Shown piece after piece: positions 36,263 through 45,511 of a stretch of DNA of 64,000 nucleotides. The position numbers were made by a program, and so were the translations under genes. The number at the start of each line of letters is the position of its first letter. Position 1 is the stretch's first letter. The notes under the pieces were generated by a model that was not told where the DNA came from, searched no databases, and worked only from the letters and a program-made list of their open reading frames with translations. The stretch is from Gillisella taibaishanensis (GTDB taxonomy: Bacteria > Pseudomonadota > Alphaproteobacteria > Rhizobiales > Rhizobiaceae): contig NZ_MKIN01000021.1 in assembly GCF_001938985.1 (NCBI RefSeq), forward strand, positions 434,001 to 498,000, read 5' to 3'.

Positions 36263-36606
36263 CGTCAGAAGGTCATTGCTTTCGCTTTGGTACTTTGCGG
36301 ACGCTTTTCAACGAGCCTCGCGGCGGCAATTCAATCCACCTAGGCCTCGTCTGCCAACCTATCCGGCAAATGCCCGGCAGCAATAGCCCGGGCAGCAAAT
36401 ATACAAAGGTATATCGAGCCTATGCCTAAACCATGGCCGTCTTTCCTCTTGCAAACTGGCACCAGCCAATCCGCCAAACTATAGGATTACCAGGCCTTTA
36501 GAGATCGCAGATCGATAGTTAATGGCCGTTCATGCCACCGATTGCCCGATCCTGAAATTGCAGCACCGGCCTTCCCATGCCGGCTCGCGACATAAAGGCT
36601 GCTCCC
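36263..36606. other. Divergent control region (344 bp) with two dyads
   Basis: No supported gene; a 60-codon minus-strand frame near 36519-36701 overlaps the permease start and has no support. Two dyads lie side by side: 36371-36377 with 36388-36394 (seven pairs, 10-base loop) and ATATAC-AAAG-GTATAT at 36399-36414. The second is a plausible operator for the adjacent NarL-type regulator. Confidence 0.5.
36399..36414. promoter_or_regulatory. Candidate NarL-type operator (16-bp dyad)
   Basis: ATATAC-N4-GTATAT, perfect six-base arms, 137 bp upstream of the kinase start and 193 bp upstream of the permease start. The assignment to the FixJ-like regulator rests on position only. Confidence 0.35.
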
Positions 36607-38340
36607 ATGATCCATCCGAAATTTGCTCCGCTCGCCATCCGGCGATCCATCCTGCCAAACCACTGGGACCTGATGGCCTTGCTGCTGATCATCGGCGCCA
36701 TCGTTCTGTTCGTCTATGGCGAGAGGGTTACCTCAGTCCCCCTTTCGGCGCTCGATGCGGCGCCATTATCGCTCGACCCCAGCAATCTGCCGATTTACGC
36801 GCTGCGCACTATCCTGCGCATGCTGGCGGCAATCGCGTTTTCGCTGATCTTCACCTTCATCTACGCCCCCGTTGCCGCCAAGAGCCGCCGGGCGGAAATG
36901 GTGTTGGTCCCTGCGCTGGACATCCTGCAATCGGTGCCGATCCTGGGCTTCCTTACCTTCACCGTCACCTTCTTCCTCAACCTGTTTCCCGGCCAGGTTA
37001 TTGGTGCGGAACTGGCCTCGGTCTTCGCGATCTTCACCAGCCAGGCCTGGAACATGACGTTCAGCATGTACCAGTCGATGCGCAGCCAGCCCAAGGACCT
37101 GGAAGAAGCCACTCGCAGCTTCCAGCTCAGCGGCTGGCAGCGGTTCTGGCGCCTCGACGTGCCCTTCGCCATGCCGGGCCTCGTCTGGAACACGATGATG
37201 TCGATGTCCGGCGGTTGGTTCTTCGTGGTCGCCTCCGAAGCCATCACCGTCGGCAATACCACCATCACTCTGCCCGGCATCGGCTCCTACGTGGCGCTCG
37301 CTATCAAGGAGCAGAATATCCTCGCGGTGTTTTATGCCGTCATCGCCATGCTCGCCGTCATCCTGCTCTATGATCAGCTGATGTTCCGCCCGCTGGTCGC
37401 CTGGGCCGATAAGTTCCGCTTCGAAACCACGACCTCGGGCGTGGCTCCGTCCTCCTGGATGCTCGACCTGTTCCGCAAAGCCCGTGTCACCCGCATGCTG
37501 ACGGCACCGCTGCAGTGGATCGGCCGGCTGGTCTGGACGTTGCGCCTGCCAAAGCTGCCCCGCTTCGGATCGAAATCGGCAAGCACCACCACCTCCCGCG
37601 CCATCGACTGGCTGTGGATCGGGCTGATCGCCGTAGCCTCTGCCTGGGCTGCCTATATCAGCTTCGATTACATGCGCGCCAGTATCGGCTGGTCCGAGAT
37701 CCCGACGGTGGTGCTCTATGGCTCGATCACCCTGCTGCGCGTCATCGTACTGATGGCGATTGCGACAGTGGTCTGGGTTCCCGTTGGCGTCTGGATCGGC
37801 TTGCGGCCGAAGCTGTCCGAAAAGGTACAGCCGCTGGCACAGTTCCTTGCCGCCTTCCCGGCCAATATCGCCTTCCCGGTCTTCGTCGTGGTCATCGTCC
37901 ATTTTGGCCTGAACGCGGATATCTGGCTGAGCCCGCTGATGATCCTCGGCACCCAGTGGTATATCCTGTTCAACGTGATTGCCGGCGCCAGCGCCTTTCC
38001 GAGCGATCTCAAGGAAGCGGCCCGCAGTTTCCACATCAGCGGCTGGCGCTGGTGGTTCAAGGTGATCTTGCCCGGCATCTTCCCTTATTACGTCACGGGC
38101 GCCATCACCGCCTCGGGCGGCTCCTGGAATGCCAGCATCGTTGCGGAAGTCGCGAGCTGGGGTGACACGCAGCTGACGACACCCGGCCTCGGCTCCTATA
38201 TCGCCAATGCCACGACAGCAGGCGATTTCCCACGCGTCGTCCTCGGCATCATCGTGATGTGCACCTTCGTCACGCTGTTCAACCGGTTGGTCTGGCGCCC
38301 ACTCTATGCCTATGGCGAAAGCCGCCTGCGCCTGGGCTGA
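36607..38340 (+). CDS. ABC transporter permease, fused double domain (nitrate/taurine type)
   Basis: Inner-membrane protein of 577 residues that fuses two BPD_transp_1 permease domains. The first coupling loop is LEEATRSFQLSGWQRFWR and the second is LKEAARSFHISGWRWWFK; the near match shows internal duplication. ATG 36607 is preferred over 36577 because AAAGG lies about eight bases upstream. No binding-protein gene accompanies it; the ATPase gene follows 79 bases later. The family imports nitrate, sulfonates or related compounds. Confidence 0.88.
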   Translation: MIHPKFAPLAIRRSILPNHWDLMALLLIIGAIVLFVYGERVTSVPLSALDAAPLSLDPSNLPIYALRTILRMLAAIAFSLIFTFIYAPVAAKSRRAEMVLVPALDILQSVPILGFLTFTVTFFLNLFPGQVIGAELASVFAIFTSQAWNMTFSMYQSMRSQPKDLEEATRSFQLSGWQRFWRLDVPFAMPGLVWNTMMSMSGGWFFVVASEAITVGNTTITLPGIGSYVALAIKEQNILAVFYAVIAMLAVILLYDQLMFRPLVAWADKFRFETTTSGVAPSSWMLDLFRKARVTRMLTAPLQWIGRLVWTLRLPKLPRFGSKSASTTTSRAIDWLWIGLIAVASAWAAYISFDYMRASIGWSEIPTVVLYGSITLLRVIVLMAIATVVWVPVGVWIGLRPKLSEKVQPLAQFLAAFPANIAFPVFVVVIVHFGLNADIWLSPLMILGTQWYILFNVIAGASAFPSDLKEAARSFHISGWRWWFKVILPGIFPYYVTGAITASGGSWNASIVAEVASWGDTQLTTPGLGSYIANATTAGDFPRVVLGIIVMCTFVTLFNRLVWRPLYAYGESRLRLG

Positions 38341-38419
38341 TGCCCTAAGCCCTGTGGCCGGGGATGACAGACATAACCGGCTGCGTCCAAATTGCTTATC
38401 CTATCAGAGGTTTGTTCCC

Positions 38420-39730
38420 ATGCTCGATATCATCGCAAAAGCTCCGCTGATCGACATCGCCCAGGTCTCGCGCTCCTTCCCCAAGGCCAGCGGCAACGAC
38501 GTCACCGTGCTTGAAAATGTCGATCTGTCCATCAAGGAAGGCGAAATCGTCGGCCTGCTCGGCCGCTCCGGCTCTGGCAAGTCGACCCTGCTGCGCATCA
38601 TTGCCGGCCTGCTGTCGCCATCATCGGGCAGCGCCAAATATCGCGGCACCGACATCGACGGCCCGCCGCCCGGTGTCTCCATGGTCTTCCAGTCCTTCGC
38701 CCTGTTTCCGTGGCTGACGGTTCTGCAGAACGTCGAACTCGGCCTCGAAGCCAAGGGCGTTGACCGCGCCGAGCGCCGTTCGCTGGCCCTTGCCGCCATC
38801 GACTTGATCGGTCTCGACGGCTTTGAAAATGCCTATCCTAAGGAACTTTCAGGCGGCATGCGCCAGCGCGTCGGCTTTGCCCGGGCGCTGGTCGTGCATC
38901 CAGACCTGATGCTGATGGACGAGCCCTTCTCCGCTCTCGACGTGCTGACGGCTGAAACGCTGCGCACGGACATGATCGATCTGTGGATCGAAGGCCGGCT
39001 CCCGATCAAGTCGGTGCTGATCGTCACGCACAATATCGAAGAAGCGGTGCTGATGTGCGATCGCATCCTGGTCTTCTCCTCCAATCCGGGCCGGGTGGCG
39101 CGCGAATTGAAGGTCGACCTGCCGCATCCGCGCAATCGGCTCGATCCGGTGTTCCGTCAGTTGGTCGACAGCATCTATGCGCTGATGACCGCTCGTGCCG
39201 AGCCGCGCCTGCCCGCAATGGACGGCATTCCCGGCACCGGCATGGGCATGGTGCTGGAACCGGTCTCGACCAACATCCTGTCGGGCCTGATCGAGGCTCT
39301 GGCCGGTGCACCCTACAATGGCCGGGCCGACCTGCCGGTTCTCGCGGGCACGCTGCAGCTGGAAGCCGACGAGCTGTTCCATCTCGGCGAAGCGCTGCAA
39401 CTGCTGCGGTTCGCACATCTGAGCGAAGGCGATCTGGTGCTGACAGAAGCCGGCACCCGCTTTGCCCATATGGAAACCGATGCCCGCAAGCGGTTGTTTG
39501 CCGAGCATCTGGTTACCTATGTGCCGTTGATGGGCCTGATCCGGCGCGTGCTCGACGAGCGGCCGACCCATACGGCACCGGCCGCCCGCTTCCGCAACGA
39601 GTTGGAGGACTACATGAGCGAGTCCTATGCCGATGACACGCTGAAGACCATCGTCTCCTGGGCGCGCTATGCCGAGCTGTTCGCCTATGACGAACGTACG
39701 GAAATGTTCAGCCTGGAAAATCCTGAGTAA
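38420..39730 (+). CDS. ABC transporter ATPase with AAA-associated C-terminal domain
   Basis: A 436-residue protein: an NrtD/SsuB/TauB-like ATPase (Walker A GRSGSGKST, signature LSGGMRQR, Walker B LMLMDEPFSALD, H-loop VTHNIEEA) plus a C-terminal domain of roughly 150 residues of the AAA-associated type. The open frame begins at 38306 inside the permease gene; ATG 38420, after AGAGG and nine bases, is used. The C-terminal domain is winged-helix-like and may regulate transport. A strong terminator follows. Confidence 0.88.
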   Translation: MLDIIAKAPLIDIAQVSRSFPKASGNDVTVLENVDLSIKEGEIVGLLGRSGSGKSTLLRIIAGLLSPSSGSAKYRGTDIDGPPPGVSMVFQSFALFPWLTVLQNVELGLEAKGVDRAERRSLALAAIDLIGLDGFENAYPKELSGGMRQRVGFARALVVHPDLMLMDEPFSALDVLTAETLRTDMIDLWIEGRLPIKSVLIVTHNIEEAVLMCDRILVFSSNPGRVARELKVDLPHPRNRLDPVFRQLVDSIYALMTARAEPRLPAMDGIPGTGMGMVLEPVSTNILSGLIEALAGAPYNGRADLPVLAGTLQLEADELFHLGEALQLLRFAHLSEGDLVLTEAGTRFAHMETDARKRLFAEHLVTYVPLMGLIRRVLDERPTHTAPAARFRNELEDYMSESYADDTLKTIVSWARYAELFAYDERTEMFSLENPE

Positions 39731-39742
39731 GCCAAACGAAAG

Positions 39743-39779
39743 GACGGCGTCTGCCGAAAGACAGACGCCGTCTTTTCTT
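39743..39779 (+). terminator. Rho-independent terminator after ABC operon
   Basis: An 11-bp stem (39743-39753 with 39762-39772), eight-base loop, followed by TTTTCTT. It sits between convergent operons. Confidence 0.9.
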
Positions 39780-39808
39780 GTCACAGTGCATTCGCCTGAG
39801 GCGGCGTG

Positions 39809-40576
39809 CTAATCAAGGATTGCGACGGCACGGCACCAGCCAGCCGATCCGCCCTTGATCTTGACCGGCAGGCAGGACACGGTGAAGCCATTGCCCGGCA
39901 ATTCATCTAGCTTGGTAAGCTTTTCCATATGCATGAAAATGCCTTCGCGACCGGCCTTGTGACCTTCCCAGATCAGGCCGGCATCGCGCGTTTCGGCAAA
40001 GCGCTTCGCTGTCACGGGGAACGGCGCATCCCATGACCATGCGTCGGTGCCGGCGATGTGGATGCCCTGGCTCATCAGCCAAAGCGTCGCCTCCCGGCCA
40101 ATGCCGCAGCCGCGGCCGAGATAGTCGGGACGTCCGTAGGCGGCACCGGCCGCCGTATTGATCAGCACGACATCGAAGGGCTGCAGCGTGTGGCCGATGG
40201 CTGCAAGCGCGGCGCGAAGGTCGGCTGAGGTTGCGACATGCCCATCCGGGAGATGGCGCAGATCAAGTTTCACGCCTGGGCGAATGCACCAGTCCAGCGG
40301 TACTTCGTCGATCGTCCAGGCCCGTTCGCCACCGTTCATGGTCGAGGCGAAATGCCAGGGCGCATCGAGATGCGTGCCGCAATGGGCGGTAAGATTGAGC
40401 TGTTCGACAGCCCAGCCTTCGGCGCCAGGCACATCTGCGATATCGAGACCGGGGAAAAACTGCAGGACTTCCTCGGTACCTTCGGCATGGCCGGAATAGG
40501 TTATCTTGGGCCCAAGGCCCGGCGGATCCGCCGGCACGTCGTTTTCGATTGCAACGGAAAGGTCGATGATCTTCAT
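39809..40576 (-). CDS. Cyclase-family (kynurenine formamidase-like) hydrolase
   Basis: Metal-dependent hydrolase of 255 residues with the family motif HxGTHxDxPxH (HCGTHLDAPWH). Relatives hydrolyse N-formylkynurenine, isatin or lactone/amide bonds. ATG 40576 is used (AGGAG seven bases upstream); a GTG three bases earlier is possible. It overlaps the stop of the epimerase gene and is the last gene of the catabolic operon. It probably opens a late amide, lactone or formyl intermediate. Confidence 0.85.
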   Translation of the reverse strand: MKIIDLSVAIENDVPADPPGLGPKITYSGHAEGTEEVLQFFPGLDIADVPGAEGWAVEQLNLTAHCGTHLDAPWHFASTMNGGERAWTIDEVPLDWCIRPGVKLDLRHLPDGHVATSADLRAALAAIGHTLQPFDVVLINTAAGAAYGRPDYLGRGCGIGREATLWLMSQGIHIAGTDAWSWDAPFPVTAKRFAETRDAGLIWEGHKAGREGIFMHMEKLTKLDELPGNGFTVSCLPVKIKGGSAGWCRAVAILD

Positions 40577-41496
40577 CACGGTTCTCCTGAAAGGGCAGCT
40601 TTGGCAAGGGTTTCGAGATCGGCATCCGCCTTGAAGCCGAGCGCCAATGCCTCACTGGCATCAAGCGGCGGCATGGCGCCAAACAGCTGGCGCAACGTCT
40701 CATCCGAGCCCCATGTCACGTTCGCCGGCCTGCCGATATAGTGGGCAACCGCCACGGCAACCTCACCAGTCGTAGCCACCAGAGCCGGCGGCTGGACAAG
40801 TGTCACGCGCCCGGCTTCTAATTGAGCAGCATTTAGCAGCAAATCGACCGCCGCCCTGCGCGATACCCACCAGCAAACGCTGCTTGCAGGCACTGGACAT
40901 GCATAGGCTTCGCCGGCGGCGATGCGGTGAAACAGCAGGCTCATAAAGGCTGAGCCATGGCCGCTCTCGGTCTGCGGTCGCGCAACGATGCCAGGGAAAC
41001 GCAGACTGATTGATGACAATACGCCGCGCCGCGCCATGTCTGACAAAAGATATTCCGTCATCAGCTTATGCGCGCCATAGGTTAAGTCAGGCGTCGTGCG
41101 GGTATGGATTGTCACTGCGTCGTTGCCCAGCGTTCCATAGACGCCAATCGACGAGGCAAACACGAAGCGGGCGCCTGGGCGCCGCTCCGCAACGGCCGTT
41201 GCAAGCGCGATAGGTGCGAGCAGGTTAGCCTTCTGGCCAAGCGCCTGTTCGCGCTCGGCAAGCCCGCCCGGGACGCTGGCGAGGTGAAAGACTAGGTCGA
41301 AGCCCGGCTCCAGCAGTGTCTCCAGAAAGGCTGGATCTGAAAGATCACCGGCGCTCTGGTCAACACCAGCAAGCGCCGGCTCGGCAAAAGCGCGGTCTGT
41401 CAGAACAAGCTTTTCAATTGGAAGGGGCGCCAGGGCAAGCCGGGCTGCAAGGCCCCTGCCGAGAAAACCATCCGCTCCCGTTACCAAGACGCGCAT
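40576..41496 (-). CDS. NAD-dependent epimerase/dehydrogenase (DenD-like)
   Basis: Extended short-chain dehydrogenase of 306 residues: Rossmann motif GADGFLGRG, Ser in FASSIGVYG, and the catalytic YGAHK (Tyr-x-x-x-Lys). It resembles D-erythronate dehydrogenase-type proteins. It overlaps both neighbours by one base or so (TGATG). The role is oxidation or epimerisation of a hydroxyl intermediate; the exact substrate is unknown. Confidence 0.82.
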   Translation of the reverse strand: MRVLVTGADGFLGRGLAARLALAPLPIEKLVLTDRAFAEPALAGVDQSAGDLSDPAFLETLLEPGFDLVFHLASVPGGLAEREQALGQKANLLAPIALATAVAERRPGARFVFASSIGVYGTLGNDAVTIHTRTTPDLTYGAHKLMTEYLLSDMARRGVLSSISLRFPGIVARPQTESGHGSAFMSLLFHRIAAGEAYACPVPASSVCWWVSRRAAVDLLLNAAQLEAGRVTLVQPPALVATTGEVAVAVAHYIGRPANVTWGSDETLRQLFGAMPPLDASEALALGFKADADLETLAKAALSGEP

Positions 41497-42473
41497 CAGG
41501 CTTGAACCACCTTCTGGTCGATGACGCCAAAGGGCGTCGAACCATCAGGCATGCGTGCCTCCATCCGCACCCGGTCACCCCAAGTCAGAAATGGCGTGCG
41601 TGCCTGGCCCTGATCAAGCAGCTCGATAACCCGGATCTCCGAAATGCAGGAAGAGCCGGCAGCACGGTCCACGTTTGATACCGTGCCTGACCCGACGATC
41701 GTACCCGCCGAAAGACGGCGGCTGCGCACGCAATGAGCAATGATCTGACCGAAGGAAAAATGCATTTCCTGGCCGTTCGCATCGCCGACACGGCGACCGT
41801 TGATCTCGACATGCAGTTGAAGAGCGACCCGGCCCTCCGCCCAGTGGGGACCAAGTTCATCCGGCGTGATGGCAACAGGCGCAAACGAGGTCGAAGGTTT
41901 CGCCTGGATAAACCCGAAGCCGCTGCGCATTTCCTGAGGACCGACTGCTCGCAACGACCAATCGTTGATCTGTACGATCAGTCGCACCTGCTCAAGCGCC
42001 TTGTCGGCCGTCGCCCCCATCGCAACGGGAGCCAGAATGACACCAAATTCACCTTCCATGTCGATCATCATCGCATCATCGGGAAACTCGACATCGGCAA
42101 GCGGACCGCGAAAGTCGTCGCTCGCACCCTGATAGACCAACGGAATAGTTTTAACATCCGGCTTGGGCGGATGATTGAATGCCTTGTCCATCAGGTCGCC
42201 GTGATTGAGGAAAGCGGATGCGTCCAGCCATTGCGGTGAGCGAGGCATGGGGGCGAGACACCGCTCCGGCTCGAAACGAGTGGCGAAGGGTTCGGTATGA
42301 TTGTTCAGCCGCTCATAAACCTCGGCAAGACGGGGCGCGACAGAATCCCAATCTTCGATAGCCGCCAGCAATGAGGAGGCAATGCCAGTCGCCGGCACCG
42401 CGCTTCTGAGGTCACGCGAGACGATCCACAATTGACCGTCGCGGCTTCCGTCGTGATAGGTTGCAAACTTCAT
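41496..42473 (-). CDS. Fumarylacetoacetate hydrolase-family protein
   Basis: A 325-residue FAH-fold enzyme. ATG 42473 gives the family N-terminus MKFATYHDGSRDG; a frame to 42554 is not supported. The metal-binding residues lie in DMEGEFGVIL, and INDWSLRAV and GSGTVSN are typical. FAH proteins cleave or hydrate acylpyruvates and ring-fission products. With the extradiol dioxygenase upstream it would handle a ring-cleavage product. Confidence 0.88.
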   Translation of the reverse strand: MKFATYHDGSRDGQLWIVSRDLRSAVPATGIASSLLAAIEDWDSVAPRLAEVYERLNNHTEPFATRFEPERCLAPMPRSPQWLDASAFLNHGDLMDKAFNHPPKPDVKTIPLVYQGASDDFRGPLADVEFPDDAMMIDMEGEFGVILAPVAMGATADKALEQVRLIVQINDWSLRAVGPQEMRSGFGFIQAKPSTSFAPVAITPDELGPHWAEGRVALQLHVEINGRRVGDANGQEMHFSFGQIIAHCVRSRRLSAGTIVGSGTVSNVDRAAGSSCISEIRVIELLDQGQARTPFLTWGDRVRMEARMPDGSTPFGVIDQKVVQA

Positions 42474-42610
42474 AGTGATCTTATCCTCTTGAGGTTTCGG
42501 CCTGAGAAGCAGGACTGCAATCCCGATAGGACAGACGCGAAAATCAATGATCAACTCGTCACTACCATCGGGACGAGGCTTAACAGAGCGATGGCGCCAA
42601 ACCTGCCGGC

Positions 42611-43192
42611 TTAACGACCATTCAGGCTTTCCGCGATCGCGGGATCTAAGACGCCGGAGACCAGAATAAACAGCATCCGGCAGGGCTTGCCGGATCGGTT
42701 GGCCCAGGCGTGGTTAGTGCCGCGCTGGATCACCACCGAGCCGGGCTTGAGGACCATTTCGCCATCATCGACAACAAGGGTCATCTCCCCTGTTATGACG
42801 ATGCCGTAATCCAAAGACTTTGTGCGATGCATGAGCGGATGTGGCGAATCTTTGCGAACCGTCGAGGCAGTCTCATCACCAATCTGCTCAAAGGCGGCGC
42901 TCATCCGTCCAGCACCCTTTTCCAGAAATTCCTCCGTATCCGGCGGAATATCGACGAAGCGCATGCGGGTGCCACCGGGCGGTGGAAGCAGGGTCAGCGG
43001 GCCAAGCGTCGGATCGGCGCCATTATCGAGGACGGCGGGTGTGGAACCCGTCGACCAGACTTCGTGAAAAAACGTGCCGGGAATGGCTGCCAATTCAACC
43101 ACGGTCGGCAGAGGGCCGACCTGACTGAGGATGGCGCGCCCGTCGGGGGAATGGCCGGTGACGACACGGGTGATCGCAGGCAACTGCGTCAT
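42611..43192 (-). CDS. Cupin-domain protein
   Basis: A 193-residue single-domain cupin: cupin motif 1 region HRTKSLDYGIVITGE and motif 2 region PGSVVIQRGTNHAWANRSG. The first motif keeps one His and an Asp/Glu pair, so metal binding is possible. It overlaps the MFS gene by four bases. It could be a small dioxygenase, isomerase or ligand-binding protein of this pathway. Confidence 0.82.
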   Translation of the reverse strand: MTQLPAITRVVTGHSPDGRAILSQVGPLPTVVELAAIPGTFFHEVWSTGSTPAVLDNGADPTLGPLTLLPPPGGTRMRFVDIPPDTEEFLEKGAGRMSAAFEQIGDETASTVRKDSPHPLMHRTKSLDYGIVITGEMTLVVDDGEMVLKPGSVVIQRGTNHAWANRSGKPCRMLFILVSGVLDPAIAESLNGR

Positions 43193-44307
43193 GCTGCTTT
43201 TGCCTTAGTAAAGAACCCGATGGAGGTGAACCCAAACACGATTGCAGCGATACCAAGCGCGGCATAACCGAAATTCTGCCCGAGTGCACCGCCGACAATT
43301 GGACCGAGGGCGGCACCAACCATCAGCATCGCCGGCGTCGCCGCGACAGCCCGGCCAGTGGGGTCAAGCTTTGCGAGATGCCCGAAAACGAAGTTATGGG
43401 TGAAGATCTGCACGGAGACGAAGACTGCCGCGGCGGCTGCCCAAAGTGGAAAAATAGTCGCAGACGTAACGATCAGGGCGAGAACAATCTGTATCAGCGG
43501 GCCGACCTGCGTGACAACGGTTGCCCGCACCCGGGTCTGAAGAACGGCAGCGAGAGGCGACGGGAAGATAAAATTGACGAAGCCCAAGGCGATCAGGACG
43601 GCAAGCACATTCTCAGGCGAAAAGCCACGATCCTTGCCGATGACTTCGACAAAGGAAAATACCATGGCCTGATTGAAGGTCATGATGCCGATACCGAAAA
43701 TCGTAAGCCACGTCGCACGGCTGAAAGGCGTTTTTTCCGGCTCTGAAGATGGGTCTGGATTACGGAACATCAGTCCGCAGGATACCGCAGCAATAGTCAT
43801 GATCAAGCCGAAGACCTGGAAGATCACCGCACCGCCGAATTTGATCAGCAATTGTGGGATGACCCCGAGCAACAAGATGGCAAACAGACCGAGAGCGACG
43901 CCGGCTATGGCATAAAGCCGATGGGGGTTAGACGACCGCCCAATCGTGCCGTGAACCATTGATAGGGCAACCCCGATCGCAAGACCTGCTACGAAATGGA
44001 GCAGCGCCAGCATAACGAAACTGGTCTCCATCGAAGCCGCCCAAAAGGCGGCCGATGCCGCCGCAAAGCCGACGAAAGCCCAAAGCCGCTGGTTCATCTC
44101 GTTAAACCGCGATGCGACAGTGATGCTGGCGGTGACCGCCCCCACCAAAAACAGCGTAACAATAGCCCCGGCTTGCTGAGGGCTGAATGCATACCGTTCT
44201 ACCAGCGCACCGACCCAAATGGGCAATGTGACGAGATCCAGCATGCCGCAAAAATTGCCGATGATGAGGGCAGCAGATCCCGCGAGCCCGAATTTCTGTC
44301 CAGACAT
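43189..44307 (-). CDS. MFS transporter
   Basis: Inner-membrane carrier of 372 residues with about 11-12 helices. The loop-2 segment is degenerate, and a mid-protein hydrophilic loop lies near 195-210. It is encoded in the catabolic operon, so it probably imports the aromatic substrate. There is no signal for efflux. Confidence 0.85.
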   Translation of the reverse strand: MSGQKFGLAGSAALIIGNFCGMLDLVTLPIWVGALVERYAFSPQQAGAIVTLFLVGAVTASITVASRFNEMNQRLWAFVGFAAASAAFWAASMETSFVMLALLHFVAGLAIGVALSMVHGTIGRSSNPHRLYAIAGVALGLFAILLLGVIPQLLIKFGGAVIFQVFGLIMTIAAVSCGLMFRNPDPSSEPEKTPFSRATWLTIFGIGIMTFNQAMVFSFVEVIGKDRGFSPENVLAVLIALGFVNFIFPSPLAAVLQTRVRATVVTQVGPLIQIVLALIVTSATIFPLWAAAAAVFVSVQIFTHNFVFGHLAKLDPTGRAVAATPAMLMVGAALGPIVGGALGQNFGYAALGIAAIVFGFTSIGFFTKAKAA

Positions 44308-44380
44308 TTATACTCCTCCAATTTGTTAAAACGCTGGCCAGTGCAGGCAATCTCCCAATCGCCGGCGCTGCTCCTATTGA

Positions 44381-45511
44381 TCAGATGGCTTCCGCCAGAG
44401 TCTTCATGGAGACCTTCATGATCGAAGCGTGCTCTTCGTGGCTACCGTTGTGGATCTCGATATCCGCGAGCTTGCCGGAGTTTTCGACCACCATCCGGCA
44501 CCGCTCCCAACGGCGCGCTTCGAAGGCCGCCAGGGACCCATTGAGGGTACTGCCCTTGGCAAGCTCCTCGGCCAGAACCATAGCATCCTCGATGCCGATG
44601 CAGGCGCCAGCCGCCAGATGCGGGGTGGTCGCGTGAACCGCATCGCCAATCAGCGCGACACGGCCTTCGTACCAGGGCCGAGGCAGCAGCATCTGCTCGA
44701 GCGGGCGATAGACGATCTGGTGCTCAGAGGACAGTTCGGAGGCAATTTTACGAATGGTCGGAGACTGGAACCGAAGGAGCAGCTCGCGTAGACGCTCGAC
44801 AAAGGTTTCCGGCGCGATGAAATCGTTCGTCGGGCGATCTTCGGTCAGAAACAGATACACCTGGTCTTTATTGACGCAGTTTAAGCCAACCTTGACCCTC
44901 GGCCCCATCCACATGACAACCGTGTCAACGTTTTCCGGCTTCGGCAGAACGGCACGCCAGACAGACTGCCCGATAAAACGGGGCTTCGGCGCATTTGGAA
45001 AAGCCTTAGCGCGAACGGCCGAATAGAGCCCATCGGCACCGATGACGAGATCGTAAATGCCATGGCTCCCGTCGCTGAACGTGACGCGTGCGCCATTTGC
45101 TTCCTCGACGATATCGGTGAAGGTGACACCGAGCCGGATCTTCGTGGAGGAGGACTTAACCGCCTCGGACAGAATTTTGGCCAGCGCCGGACGCATGATG
45201 CCAGCACCGCCGGGAATGTCTGGACCTGCAACGCGTGGCGTTGGAAGCGTCACCAGGACAGCATCGTCGGGTCCACGGATCTCGACACCATCGCTGGCAT
45301 TTCCCTCCTCCATGAAACGATCGATGAGACCGAGTTGGTTCAGTACTCGCAACGTAGAGCCATGCAAACTGATACCGGCACCATAAGAGCGCCAACCCGC
45401 GTCGATCTCGACCAGATCAACCTGAAAGCCCTGCCGGGAAAGCTGCAGGGCCGCGGTCATGCCTGCAAAGCCGCCGCCGATCACCAATATGTTGTTTATG
45501 CCGGAATTCAT
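44381..45511 (-). CDS. FAD-dependent aromatic hydroxylase (PHBH family)
   Basis: A 376-residue single-component flavin monooxygenase. The FAD dinucleotide motif GGGFAGMTAAL is near residue 12, the DG motif is VIGADGLYSAVR, and the GD motif is ALIGDAVHATTPH. The family uses NAD(P)H and O2 to add a hydroxyl to a phenolic or pyridine ring, often preparing a diol for ring cleavage. It overlaps the Rieske gene by four bases. Confidence 0.9.
   Translation of the reverse strand: MNSGINNILVIGGGFAGMTAALQLSRQGFQVDLVEIDAGWRSYGAGISLHGSTLRVLNQLGLIDRFMEEGNASDGVEIRGPDDAVLVTLPTPRVAGPDIPGGAGIMRPALAKILSEAVKSSSTKIRLGVTFTDIVEEANGARVTFSDGSHGIYDLVIGADGLYSAVRAKAFPNAPKPRFIGQSVWRAVLPKPENVDTVVMWMGPRVKVGLNCVNKDQVYLFLTEDRPTNDFIAPETFVERLRELLLRFQSPTIRKIASELSSEHQIVYRPLEQMLLPRPWYEGRVALIGDAVHATTPHLAAGACIGIEDAMVLAEELAKGSTLNGSLAAFEARRWERCRMVVENSGKLADIEIHNGSHEEHASIMKVSMKTLAEAI

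Noticed and set aside
36766..38034. 422-codon minus-strand frame opposite the fused permease
   Set aside because: Asp/Gly/His-rich composition without hydrophobic or catalytic motifs; antisense shadow.
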